A program made the translations under genes and the position numbers. Source: Thermoanaerobaculia bacterium (GTDB taxonomy: Bacteria > Acidobacteriota > Thermoanaerobaculia > Multivoradales > Multivoraceae). Taken from it: a stretch of DNA of 64,000 nt. The DNA is taken from positions 158,635-222,634 of the forward strand of contig JAJEBV010000006.1 of assembly GCA_022822365.1 (NCBI GenBank), read 5' to 3'. The notes beneath the pieces were generated by a model that worked only from the letters and a program-made list of their open reading frames with translations, ran no database searches and was not told the origin of the DNA. Positions 39,701-47,762 of this stretch are shown here, piece after piece (the first letter of the stretch is position 1; each line of letters starts with the position of its first letter).

Positions 39701-39896
39701 GACGCTCACGACCGTACTGGTTCTCGTGCCGCTCGCCGCCGGCGCCGGCGAGGCGGCCGAACTGCGAAGCCCCATGGCCTACACGATCATCGGCGGCATC
39801 GTGACCTCCACCGTCGGTTCGCTGCTCGTGCTGCCCTGCCTGTACCTCATCCTGGCCGGCCGCGGCGGGAAGCGACGCACGGAAACAGAAGCCTGA
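36714..39896 (+). CDS. RND efflux pump, inner-membrane subunit
   Basis: This 1060-residue AcrB-type pump has the normal length and two-fold repeat. A first helix (about 20-40, VAVTVTALACALVGWMSW) precedes a porter domain. A six-helix bundle holds LALGAGMLVDNAIVVVESIHRR, where the AcrB Asp pair reads VDN (one Asp kept). A Glu/Ala/Pro linker near 525 (AEAADPAPAEPNDAEARP) joins the second half, which ends in LLGLIVLAGVAVNDAVLLIAAARR and a final helix pair. It uses the proton gradient to move substrates from the periplasm outward. GTG start at 36714, 28 bases after the adaptor. The next gene encodes a second RND chain, so a heteromeric pump is plausible. Confidence 0.92.
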   Translation: MIAAPGEGSGPARLAARRPVAVTVTALACALVGWMSWRELPIDLLPDLRSPTIVVAVRSGDRPPTEMERLYGEQVEQRLFTVRGIREVQQVARTGRLIATVRFDWEADMDLALIEVQKSINPVAADPEVDEVLVRQLDPRQSPVMTLGLAAEPDGPDLAELRRLARRQVAPAMEQLADVAEVRVLGGRELEVRVRVDRYRMQAFGVTLGQLEQRLVAENVDIDAGTLEDRGQVFLVRGISRFRNPRDVERVVIRYRTQAGAAGQETRQPIRVSDVAEVEVADAEIDHLVRVNGREGVGLQVFKEAGANTVEVSRTVRSALEDLELDLPRVEVSMVNDDAALVEDAMADLQNAALVGIALAIVVLVLFLRSFGPTVVVASAVPVSLFVALFAMRLWDHSLNIITLAGLALGAGMLVDNAIVVVESIHRRHRPGVSAAESAACGTGEVAGAIAASTLTTCVVFLPVLFVQGLAARLIEGIAFTVTASLAASLAVAMMLIPALSRWFLPRAKPVAGAGDDEAAAEAADPAPAEPNDAEARPLGWAFGALERLVLFLLRLRWVVVGAAVVAAAVAVNVLLGLGSELLPPADPRQFSVRMVGPPGQRVEATAAAVSTLEEAVRQAAGEHLEAIQAEVGRLPEDDRLVTTELTEENTARLLVRMSAEGPTGSQIVGALSPNFSDLPGTEIEWEVGTSALAEALGSSGPPIVVEIAGQSLPDLRAAATSLRDALATSEELWNVRSSFEGGPPELRIELDRAMADGLGVDLETIARVLQSALDGRKVTLLSVGDEERHVVLSLPQPRPEELAGLRFTSSDGADLVLGQVARFVPTEGAREVFRRDQRRVAQVTARITESSDYPRAIAAANDAISSTDLPPGLIVRLAGEEEERERATSELRLAGLLAIVLVLMVLAGTFESLLQPLTVLFAIPLALVGVACTLGPLGRPVGVMALLGLIVLAGVAVNDAVLLIAAARRLMAAGIERRAALARAAAIRLRPILMTTLTTVLVLVPLAAGAGEAAELRSPMAYTIIGGIVTSTVGSLLVLPCLYLILAGRGGKRRTETEA

Positions 39897-39909
39897 CCGG
39901 GAACGCGCC

Positions 39910-42900
39910 GTGAAAGCAGGTCTCGACACGCTCGCCATCCGCCGTCCGGTCGCGGTGTCGATGTTCTTCGTCGGCCTCGTCCTGCTGGGGGGCTTCGCGT
40001 GGCAACGGCTGCCGGTCGAACTGATCCCGGAGCTGACGGGCGACTCGCTCCACGTCAGCTTCTTCCGCCCGGGCAGCGAACCGGAGACGATCGAACGCGA
40101 GATCCTGCTGCCGCTCGAGGCCCGGGTCCGAACCCTGCCGCGCGTCGCCGAAACCTGGGGCGAGGTCAGCGGCGCCGGCGGCAGCTTCACCGTCCGCTTC
40201 GAACGGGGCGTCGACATCAAGGTGCGCGAACTCGAGATCCGCCGCATCGCCGCCGACCTGGCCCGGACCCAGCCCCGCGATGCCTTCCTGCAGGTGCAGG
40301 CCGACGACACCAGCATCCTGTCCAGCTTCGCCATGTTTCTCCAGGTGACCGGTTCGGACGACGAAAACGCGTTGCGCGACCTGGTCGAAGAACAGATCAC
40401 GCCCCGGCTTGCCGCGGTGCCCGGAGTAAGCCAAGCGCTGGTCTTCGGTGGTTCCGCTCGCCAGTTGACCGTATGGGTGGACCCGAACCGCTGCGCGGCG
40501 CTCGGCGTGACGACCGAACAGGTGACCGCCGCTGTGCGCGGCGCGGCCGGGCGGCTGCGCTACCTGGGCAGCCTCGAGGATGAGGCTGGACGAACAGCGG
40601 TGATGCTCGACGGCCGCCCGCTCGGGCCCGTGTCAATGGGCGAGGTCCGAGTCGTTGCCGACCGGCCGGTGCTCGTTCGCCACGTCGCCGAGGTAGAGAT
40701 CGGAACCGGCCGCCGCCAGACGCTGTATCGGGTCAACGGCGAGCCGGGAGTCAGCATCATGGTGTCCCAGGAGGAAGGCGCGAACCTGGTGCGCCTCGGC
40801 CGCGACCTTCGCCGCCGGGTGGAAGAGATCAACGAGGAGTTCAGTCCCGTCGGCATCCGTTTGGCAACGAGTTTCGACGCCGCCGATGAGGTGGAGACCC
40901 AGATCGACCGGCTGAGGATTCTCGGGCTTTCCGGTTTCCTGATCGCTCTCCTGGTCCTGTTCCTGTTCCTGCGTCAGTGGCGCGCCGTGGCGGTGGTCGC
41001 GATCGCCGTGCCGGTCAGTCTGTCCCTGGCTCTGGCGTTCCTCTACCTGGCCGGCCAGTCGATCAACCTGTTCACCCTTTTCGGGCTGGCGATCGGCATC
41101 GGACTCCTCGTGGACAACAGCGTCGTCGTGTACGAGTCGGTCCAGCGCCGCCTGGAACGCGGCAGGAGTCCCGACGACGCCGCCGCCGGAGGCATCCGCC
41201 GCACCGGCCGGGCCATCATCGCGGCTTCGGTGACCACGGCGATCGTCTTCCTGCCGACCATGATCGTCGACGTGGGCTCGTTGTTGATGCGGAACCTGAT
41301 CTCGCTTCTGGCACTGGCCATCCTGCTGCCCCTGTTCGGATCGTTGCTGGTGGCGATCGGCCTCGTGCCCCTGCTGGCGCGGCATCTCGCTGCGCCGGCG
41401 GCGATCCGCCGGTTGACCAACCTGCGCCAACGGCGTGAGCGCTTCGGGGGCAAAGCACCTCCGGACCCCACCCGAATCCTGTTCGCGGGAGTACTCGCCT
41501 CGGCACTACGCCGGCCGGCAAGCTGGATCACCGGGGTCGTGGCCGCCGTCGTCCTGAGCGTCATCGCCGCCCTGTTCCTCGTCGCTTCCAGCGGTCCGGG
41601 CCAGGCGCCGATCGCCGACCAGGTCCAGCTCGCCGTCCGCTTGCCGGAGGGGCGCGGAACCCTCGAGTCGGCGGTCCGGATCTTCGAGCGTCTCGAGACG
41701 ATCAAGGAGGTCGAGGGGGTGGACTTCGTCGAGAGCATGATCCGCGAAGAAGGGGGACAGCTGACCGTCCACCTGGTGGACGAAGACGAGCGGCCCGAGG
41801 GCCTGACGGCAGCCCGAGTTCGCCAGCTCCTGCGCCCGCCGGCCCGGCGCGCCGGCGCCGAGCTTCTGAATCCCGGTGAGGGCGAAGGCCCGGGAGGTCG
41901 TGGGGGCGGCGGTGGCGGCAGAGGCGGTGGCGCCCAGGAACTGCTCGGAGGCGGCCCCTCCCGGGTCATCCTCTCGGGCAACGACAACGAGCAGTTGACG
42001 GACCTCGCCGCGCAGGTCACCGAGCGGCTGCGGGAGATCGAGGGTGTCGCGGGCGCCTATCCGGCAGTGCGCCCGGGACCCGATGAACTCCACGTGAGTC
42101 CGAACCGCCGCGCCTTCGACACCTTCGGCGTCCTGCTCGACGAGGTGCTTCCCATGCTGAATCTGGCGGGCCGCGAAGGGACGAGAATCGGCACCGGGTT
42201 CCCGCTTCCGAGCGGGCGCGAACTGCCTATCGTCGTCCAGCGGCTGGAGGGGCGAAACGACGAAGCACAGTCGATGGACGGCAGCGACCTCGATCGGGAC
42301 GTCTCGCTGAGCGGTCTGCAGCGGCTCCGCGTCTCGACCGGCGCGGGTGTTCTTCCGGTCGCCGCCCTGGCCCAGGTGAGACAGGCGCCCCCCTCGCCCG
42401 TCATTACCCACCACAACGGCGTCCGCGAGCGGGAGGTCCTCTATACGCTGTCGCCAGACGTGCCGACCCGGGGACCCGCGCGCGACGCCTTCGACAGGCG
42501 TCTGGACGAAGCGATCGCAGGCATCCACCGCCCGTCCGGGACGACGATCGCACTCGATCGCTCTGAGGAGACCACGAACTGGTTCCGACGCATCGCGGTG
42601 CCCGTCGTTCTGCTCGTCTTCCTGGTACTGGCGGTGACGTTCGAGTCGATGACGCTGCCGATCCTCGTCCTCATCGCGCTACCGCTCGCGTTGCTCGGCT
42701 CGGTGTGGGCGCTCGTACTGACCGGCATCGGGTTCGAGGCGATGGCCATACTCGGCGCCCTCGTGCTGATCGGCCTCGCCGTGAATCCGGCCGTCCTGCT
42801 CGTCGATCGCATGCAGCAGCACACCCTCGGCGCTGGCTGGAGCGCCGGCGCCGCCGCCCTGGCCGCGGTCCGCGAGCGGGCCCGTCCAGTGCTGATGACC

Positions 42901-44724
42901 TCCGCCACCACGATCGCGGCACTCGCGCCACTGTCCATCGCCACCGGGCGCGCGAACGAGATCTGGCCGCCCTTCGCGACGCTCGTGATCGGCGGCCTAC
43001 TGACGTCCACCGTGCTGACGCTGCTCGTCATTCCCGTCGGCTTCGTCTTCCTCCGCCGGCTCGACGAGCTGTTCAGTCGCGTCGGCCCCTGGGTGGTTCT
43101 CACCTGGCTTGGCGCCGTGATCGCGGCGACCGCGCCTCTGTTCGCGTTCGGCGTCATCGAGTCGCTGTTCTGGCAGATCGTCACGACGGTGCTCATCGCC
43201 GGCGCGCTGCTGGGCTTCGCCGTCTGGCTGCTGCCGAAACCGGCGACGCCGGAACCGGAAACGGTTGACGGTCCGCCCAGGCTTGTTGTTCGTCACCTGC
43301 GCAAGACCTACGGCTCGCCCGGGCCGGTACGCCGGGCCCTGCGGGCTTCCTCCGACTTCGCCAAGCGAGTGCTCGACAAGGGGGGCCAAGCCTTTCATCC
43401 GGCCGATGCCCGCGAGCGGCTCGCGCCCCTGGTGCTCCTGTTTGCCGGCGCCGTCGCCCTGGCGCTACGGGCGAGCGGTCTGGTGATCCTCGGAGTGTGG
43501 GTCGCGGTTCTACTCCTCGGCTCCAGCCTGCTGCGCGAGATCCGGCGAGCCCGCGGCCACGCCGACGCGCTGGGGCGCGTGAAACCGGGCGGCATCGAGG
43601 GTGTGCTGACGGCCCTGTTGCCCTGGGGGATCCTCGCGTGGCTGGTCGGCCCGGAGATGGTCGCCGACCCGGAGATCGCCGGCTTCATCGCCCTGGCCAT
43701 CGTCTCCGCGATCATCCTGCTGATCCAGCTCGGGCGGCGTACGGCGCGCGTGGAGACGATGCGCCGGGACCAGAGGACGTCCCGGCGCCGCCGCGCCCGG
43801 GGCCTGCGCGGCCAGCTCCTCCGTCTCTGGCGCGCCGCCGCAACCAGGCTCTTCGGCCTCGACCTGCCCATCGACACGGTCAAGGCCCTGGCCGCGGTCA
43901 GCTTCGAGGTCGACCGCGGCATGGTCGGCGTGCTCGGCCCGAACGGCGCCGGCAAGACGACCCTGCTGCGGCAGTTGACCGGCATCCTGGACTCGACCCG
44001 GGGCCGCGTCACGCTGGGCGGGGTACCACTGCTCAGCGTCCGCAAGCGCCTCGCGCGCTACGTCGGCTACCTGCCTCAGGACGCCGGCCTGCCCCCCCGT
44101 CTGACCGCCCGCCAGTACCTCGAGTACTACGCGGCGCTCTACCAGATCGACGCCTCCGAGCGGGCCGAGCGCATCTCGACCCTGCTGCGGGAGGTCGGAC
44201 TCGACGAGCGGGCCGACGAGCAGATCGGCGGCTACTCCGGCGGCATGCGGCAGCGCGTCGCGGTGGCGCGCACGCTGCTCCGGCTGCCGCCCATCATCGT
44301 CGTCGACGAGCCCACGGTCGGCCTCGACCCCCGGGAGCGGGTCCGCTTCCGCAACCTGCTCTCGCGCCTGGCCAAGGACCGGATCGTCCTGTTCTCCACG
44401 CACGTCGTCGAGGACGTCGCGGTGGCCTGCGAGCGGGTCCTCGTGCTGACGCGCGGCCGCATGGTCTTCGACGGCCATCCGGCGGCGTTGTCGCGGGAAG
44501 CGGAGGGCCGGGTGTGGTCGTGGAGGACGGCGGACGGCGACGAGGCGCCGGATCTGCCGGAAGGCGCGGTGCTGGCTGACCAGAAACCGGAAGCCGACGG
44601 CACCAGCAGCCTGCGCGTGCTCGCCGCGGACCGTCCGGATGAACGGGCCGAGTCCGTCGAGCCGACCCTCGAGGACGGCTACCTCTGGCTCGCCCGGGCG
44701 GTACGTACAGAGGCACCGGCATAG
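39910..44724 (+). CDS. RND pump fused to a membrane-split ABC ATPase
   Basis: This single 1604-residue frame has two parts. Residues about 1-1110 are an RND pump: FFVGLVLLGGFAWQRLPVELIP at the N-terminus, IGIGLLVDNSVVVYESVQRR in the bundle, a Gly-rich linker (about 655-675) and a second bundle ending LVIPVGFVFLRRLDELF. An ABC domain then begins (RHLRKTYG, 1128-1135) but is interrupted by about 195 residues with about four hydrophobic helices. It resumes at VKALAAVSFEVDRG with Walker A GPNGAGKTT (1343-1351), signature YSGGMRQRVAVA (1442) and Walker B IIVVDEPTVGLD (1462-1473). The end carries EPTLEDGYLWLARAV, like the first ATPase. All nucleotide motifs look intact. GTG start at 39910, 13 bases after the previous RND gene. 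Confidence 0.85.
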   Translation: MKAGLDTLAIRRPVAVSMFFVGLVLLGGFAWQRLPVELIPELTGDSLHVSFFRPGSEPETIEREILLPLEARVRTLPRVAETWGEVSGAGGSFTVRFERGVDIKVRELEIRRIAADLARTQPRDAFLQVQADDTSILSSFAMFLQVTGSDDENALRDLVEEQITPRLAAVPGVSQALVFGGSARQLTVWVDPNRCAALGVTTEQVTAAVRGAAGRLRYLGSLEDEAGRTAVMLDGRPLGPVSMGEVRVVADRPVLVRHVAEVEIGTGRRQTLYRVNGEPGVSIMVSQEEGANLVRLGRDLRRRVEEINEEFSPVGIRLATSFDAADEVETQIDRLRILGLSGFLIALLVLFLFLRQWRAVAVVAIAVPVSLSLALAFLYLAGQSINLFTLFGLAIGIGLLVDNSVVVYESVQRRLERGRSPDDAAAGGIRRTGRAIIAASVTTAIVFLPTMIVDVGSLLMRNLISLLALAILLPLFGSLLVAIGLVPLLARHLAAPAAIRRLTNLRQRRERFGGKAPPDPTRILFAGVLASALRRPASWITGVVAAVVLSVIAALFLVASSGPGQAPIADQVQLAVRLPEGRGTLESAVRIFERLETIKEVEGVDFVESMIREEGGQLTVHLVDEDERPEGLTAARVRQLLRPPARRAGAELLNPGEGEGPGGRGGGGGGRGGGAQELLGGGPSRVILSGNDNEQLTDLAAQVTERLREIEGVAGAYPAVRPGPDELHVSPNRRAFDTFGVLLDEVLPMLNLAGREGTRIGTGFPLPSGRELPIVVQRLEGRNDEAQSMDGSDLDRDVSLSGLQRLRVSTGAGVLPVAALAQVRQAPPSPVITHHNGVREREVLYTLSPDVPTRGPARDAFDRRLDEAIAGIHRPSGTTIALDRSEETTNWFRRIAVPVVLLVFLVLAVTFESMTLPILVLIALPLALLGSVWALVLTGIGFEAMAILGALVLIGLAVNPAVLLVDRMQQHTLGAGWSAGAAALAAVRERARPVLMTSATTIAALAPLSIATGRANEIWPPFATLVIGGLLTSTVLTLLVIPVGFVFLRRLDELFSRVGPWVVLTWLGAVIAATAPLFAFGVIESLFWQIVTTVLIAGALLGFAVWLLPKPATPEPETVDGPPRLVVRHLRKTYGSPGPVRRALRASSDFAKRVLDKGGQAFHPADARERLAPLVLLFAGAVALALRASGLVILGVWVAVLLLGSSLLREIRRARGHADALGRVKPGGIEGVLTALLPWGILAWLVGPEMVADPEIAGFIALAIVSAIILLIQLGRRTARVETMRRDQRTSRRRRARGLRGQLLRLWRAAATRLFGLDLPIDTVKALAAVSFEVDRGMVGVLGPNGAGKTTLLRQLTGILDSTRGRVTLGGVPLLSVRKRLARYVGYLPQDAGLPPRLTARQYLEYYAALYQIDASERAERISTLLREVGLDERADEQIGGYSGGMRQRVAVARTLLRLPPIIVVDEPTVGLDPRERVRFRNLLSRLAKDRIVLFSTHVVEDVAVACERVLVLTRGRMVFDGHPAALSREAEGRVWSWRTADGDEAPDLPEGAVLADQKPEADGTSSLRVLAADRPDERAESVEPTLEDGYLWLARAVRTEAPA

Positions 44725-44782
44725 TCACCGTGCAGCGGGCCAGCCATCACCTATGCCTTCTTCACCGACTTCCTAGAGACAG

Positions 44783-45082
44783 CTACACGCAGTAGGCGAT
44801 CCACAGTCCACGGAGTTTCGCTCCCTCGCCGACTATTCGACCCCATCCCAGAAACGACCCCCATCTCATGAGGTTTCTGCTTGAGCTGTCAAGAGCGTCA
44901 CAGGCCGCACCCGTCCACCCGCCTCCGAGCACTGCAGCCATCTCGGCATCGGCAAGTTCTTCGAGGTCGTACTCCTCGAGGCCGGAACTGTCCCCTAGAG
45001 CGGCTGGATTGAAAGGAAATATGATTGACATCAGCAAACTGAACACGAAGATCGACAGGGCAGCAGATATCAGGTTCTTCAT
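44783..45082 (-). CDS. Candidate double-glycine precursor peptide 1
   Basis: This 99-residue precursor starts with ATG 45082; 14 upstream in-frame codons are polar and rejected. Residues 1-25 (MKNLISAALSIFVFSLLMS and on) form a Sec-like or membrane segment. Residues 43-54 then fit the bacteriocin leader consensus exactly: Leu -12, Glu -8, Met -7, Val -4, Gly -2, Gly -1 (LADAEMAAVLGG). Cutting there releases a 45-residue peptide starting GW, rich in Gly and Trp, with Cys61 and Cys98. It is a paralogue of the peptide at 47475, with matching N-terminus, leader and mature length. It lies convergent to the RND-ABC gene, 58 bases away. No immunity gene is obvious. Function is inferred. Confidence 0.66.
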   Translation of the reverse strand: MKNLISAALSIFVFSLLMSIIFPFNPAALGDSSGLEEYDLEELADAEMAAVLGGGWTGAACDALDSSSRNLMRWGSFLGWGRIVGEGAKLRGLWIAYCV

Positions 45083-45376
45083 TCTTCGATTCCCTTCCGT
45101 TTTGGTCGTGGTTCCGTCTGGCACGGCCGTTGGTGCTGTGAGGCCCGAAACGACCGACAGTGTCTGGCTGCCGGGTTCCTGACCGCCGCGAACGTCTTGA
45201 GGTCACAGTGAGTCGCTCGTGGGCCTGTCACCGGACTGTGGCGACGACCGGATCGTCATTTCATGATGGAGACTCCCTTCATGCCAGCGGATTGTACGAT
45301 CTTAGGAGGCCGTCGCAAAGTCCCTGCGAAGGAGTAGGTCAGGTCCGATCGCACGGGGTTCTGGAGGAGCAGGGAG

Positions 45377-46068
45377 GTGGCACCTGACAGGCGGGCGACC
45401 GCGGCGGTGGACTCAGGACAAGGTCAGTGGCCGTCAGAGCGTTCCGGCTCCGGATACCCGAGTTGGGGCAGGCGCAGGATCGGCCATCTGCTCCGCCATC
45501 CCGTCCGCCGCGACAGCGCCGCGCTCGACATCTCGGACGCGACCGCAGGTCGCATCCTGGCTCACCTCGTCGCGACCGGACGGACCCGGTGCAGATCGAC
45601 ACTCTCTCGATCTGGTTCCCGACCAGCCGAACCGTCACGCAGTTCACCGCCGTCGCCCGCATCTCCAAGTGGGCTGTCGCCATGGCCGCCAGCCGCGCCC
45701 CCGCCAAGCAGTTCCTCGATCGTCTGATCGATAAGGCGCCGTTCCCGATCAAGGCCATCCAGGTCGGTGGCGGCAGCGAGTTCCAGGCCGACTCCGACCA
45801 TGCCTGCGCCGACCAGTGCATCGAACTCTGCGTCCTGCCGCCGCGCTCGCCCACGCTCAAAGGCCGCCTCGAACGCCTCCAAGCCACCTTCCGGCACGGA
45901 TCCTACGCCTCCTACCCCTTGCTGCACCAGATCGAGCCTCTCAACCGCCTCCCCGACGACTTCAACGACCACTACAGCTATCAGAGACCACACCAGGCAC
46001 TCGGTGGACTCACACCCGTGGCAGTATCTCCAGCCCACACCGGCTTAGAGACCTCCCGAGTCTCCTGA
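45377..46068 (+). pseudogene. Decayed IS481-type transposase
   Basis: The pieces lie in two frames. The first (from 45377) keeps a winged-helix/HTH remnant SGYPSWGRRRIGHLL ... SDATAGRILAHLVATGR. The second (from about 45595 to 46068) keeps the integrase core: VQIDTLSIWFP, PAKQFLDRLIDKAPFPIKAIQ, LPPRSPTLKGRLERLQ and RPHQALGGLTPVAV. These are IS481-family signatures. The second catalytic Asp is lost, reading VGGGSEF where VDGGSEF or VDNGSEF is normal. The N-terminus is shortened and there is a frameshift near 45580-45600, so it cannot be active. I could not find clear terminal inverted repeats. It sits between peptide 1 and the small permease and may have moved or inverted that block. Confidence 0.82.
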
Positions 46069-46123
46069 GCCACTACAGTGGCTTGACGCGGCTTCCAGGC
46101 TCAGCTAGCGTCCTTTCAGTGTG

Positions 46124-46801
46124 ATGCGGCTTCCTCTTCTAGTACTGACAGGACCGCGTTACTCGGTTCTACCGCTCTTGCCGCTGGCTTGGCTGGCCAT
46201 GCAGGCCGTGCTACTGCTCGCTGGTCGTCCCGGCGTCGCTCCCGCCGCAGCTCAGAACACCTTGATCGGAGTGCCCGTCGCTGTTCTCGCAGTCTTCCTA
46301 GGCGGACGCGTGATCGCGGGTGAACTCGATGAACACACTCTGGAAATTGCCTATACGGTCCCGGGTGGAACCCATCGCGTCTGGCTTGGAAAGCTCGCTG
46401 CCGCCGCAGCTCTCCTGCTCGCGAGCATGGCTCTGATGGCTATCGCCACCTTCGTCCTCTTCACTCCCTTCCCCGTCTTCCAGTGTCTCTACGGAGCCGC
46501 CCAAGGTGTCGCGTTCTACCTCGTCGTTTCAATGGGGCTTGCCACGCTCTTTCGCAGCGAAGTCGCCGGTGCGTTAGCAAGCATTGGCCTTCTCAGCTTG
46601 AACGGCCTGATCACTCGCTTCGGTGCCGCACAGGTTCGCGTCTCTCCCTTCTGGAACCCTCTCGCGATTGACGGCATAGACCCCAACCGCCTGCTTGCTC
46701 TGGCGGTGCAGAACCGCGTCGGGGTCGCGCTGGCAATCGTTGCCATCATCACTCTCACGTTCGCCAGAGCAGACCGCCGCGAGAAGATGCTCGGTACCTA
46801 G
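46124..46801 (+). CDS. Small ABC-2-type permease
   Basis: This roughly 225-residue integral membrane protein has about six helices. They include SVLPLLPLAWLAMQAVLLLAG, TLIGVPVAVLAVFLGG, KLAAAAALLLASMALMAIATFVLF and a C-terminal NRVGVALAIVAIITLTFARAD. The cytoplasmic-side stretch IAGELDEHTLEIAYTVPGGTHRVWLGK resembles the coupling segment of ABC-2 permeases. No ATPase gene is adjacent; the nearest is the ABC domain of the RND fusion 1.4 kb upstream, beyond the dead transposase. Start is ATG 46124 or GTG 46121. The C39 peptidase gene follows after 7 bases, so the two are almost certainly co-expressed. Substrate unknown; the peptides are the likely candidates. Confidence 0.68.
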   Translation: MRLPLLVLTGPRYSVLPLLPLAWLAMQAVLLLAGRPGVAPAAAQNTLIGVPVAVLAVFLGGRVIAGELDEHTLEIAYTVPGGTHRVWLGKLAAAAALLLASMALMAIATFVLFTPFPVFQCLYGAAQGVAFYLVVSMGLATLFRSEVAGALASIGLLSLNGLITRFGAAQVRVSPFWNPLAIDGIDPNRLLALAVQNRVGVALAIVAIITLTFARADRREKMLGT

Positions 46802-46808
46802 GTCTCTG

Positions 46809-47435
46809 ATGAACCGCAGGCTTGTCAGATGGTGTTCGCTGGCCGTTGCCAGTCTAGCGCTCGGCGTCGCTCTGGCAGTGGCCACGACGCGTCTTGCCAC
46901 TCCGGTTCTTGATCGTCTGGCTTGGCTCGCCTCACGCGACCCATCGGCCTCCAGCGCCGGAGAAGTCATTCGCCAGCGCGGGCGCACCGACTGTGGTGCC
47001 GCAGCGCTCGCGATGATCCTGGACCACTACGGAATCAAATGGACCAGTCTTGACGAACTCGAAAGCGCCCTGCACACTCGATCCGAAGGCACGAGTCTCG
47101 CGGCACTCAAGCTGGTTGCTGAAGAGCGAGGCCTCCTGAGCCAGGGCCTCCGGTTGGACGTGGAGGCCCTAGATCGCTTGCCGATGCCTGCAATCGCTCA
47201 CGTCCATCGCAGCCACTTCGTTGTCGTGCGTCGCCTACTAGGGGGCGGCCAACTGGTCGTGGACGACCCCGCCCTTGGCAGACTGCGAATGAGCGCGACC
47301 GCTTTTGACCGCGCTTGGGACGGCGTGATCCTGACGTTCGATCCCGCCGCGAACCTAGCGAAAAAGGATGTACATGCAGTAGCGTGTCCCCGTCGACTCG
47401 CCGAGGAAGAACTTATTCACTTTCGAACTTACTGA
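46809..47435 (+). CDS. Membrane-anchored C39 (double-glycine leader) peptidase
   Basis: This 208-residue protein has a basic start (MNRRLVR), one hydrophobic helix at about 8-30 and a C39 cysteine-peptidase domain. Catalytic positions are all present: oxyanion Gln56 and Cys62 in RQRGRTDCGAAALAMIL, His136 in HRSHFVVVRRL, and Asp in VVDDPALGRL. C39 domains cut after the Gly-Gly (or Gly-Ala) of peptide leaders, usually at the front of an ABC exporter. This one is free-standing, and the positive-inside rule places the protease in the periplasm. ATG start at 46809 follows the permease by 7 bases, and the candidate substrate peptide 2 begins 39 bases downstream. Confidence 0.8.
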   Translation: MNRRLVRWCSLAVASLALGVALAVATTRLATPVLDRLAWLASRDPSASSAGEVIRQRGRTDCGAAALAMILDHYGIKWTSLDELESALHTRSEGTSLAALKLVAEERGLLSQGLRLDVEALDRLPMPAIAHVHRSHFVVVRRLLGGGQLVVDDPALGRLRMSATAFDRAWDGVILTFDPAANLAKKDVHAVACPRRLAEEELIHFRTY

Positions 47436-47474
47436 ACCAAGCCATAGCAACCATAAACGAACGGAGTCCATCGC

Positions 47475-47762
47475 ATGAGACATCTAGTCTCCGCCGCAAT
47501 GTCAATCCTCGTGTTCAGCCTTCTCGCTTCGCCAATGCTCTTTCCTGCCTCGCCTGTCGCAACCGATGACCACAACCGCGTCGAACGACTCACGGAAGCA
47601 GAGATGGTCGACATCGTGGGAGCTGGTTGGCTCAGCCATCTTGACTGCACGAAGATCGCCAACAGGACCGGCAAAGTGCTTCAGGTTGTCGGTTTTCTGT
47701 ATCGCGACGGCTTCACGTCGGGCATCGGGAACTTCCTTCGACACGTGACGTGCGAGTTCTGA
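47475..47762 (+). CDS. Candidate double-glycine precursor peptide 2
   Basis: This 95-residue precursor begins MRHLVSAAMSILVFSLLAS, a Sec-like hydrophobic segment nearly the same as in peptide 1. Residues 39-50 (LTEAEMVDIVGA) fit the leader consensus: Leu -12, Glu -8, Met -7, Ile -4, Gly -2, Ala -1. Cleavage after Ala50 would give a 45-residue peptide beginning GWLSHLDC, with Cys58 and Cys93, a basic centre and a GFTSGIGNF stretch. Mature length, initial Gly-Trp and terminal Cys match peptide 1, while the rest has diverged. It follows the C39 gene on the same strand. Bacteriocin, signal or toxin roles are all possible; none is shown. Confidence 0.68.
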   Translation: MRHLVSAAMSILVFSLLASPMLFPASPVATDDHNRVERLTEAEMVDIVGAGWLSHLDCTKIANRTGKVLQVVGFLYRDGFTSGIGNFLRHVTCEF

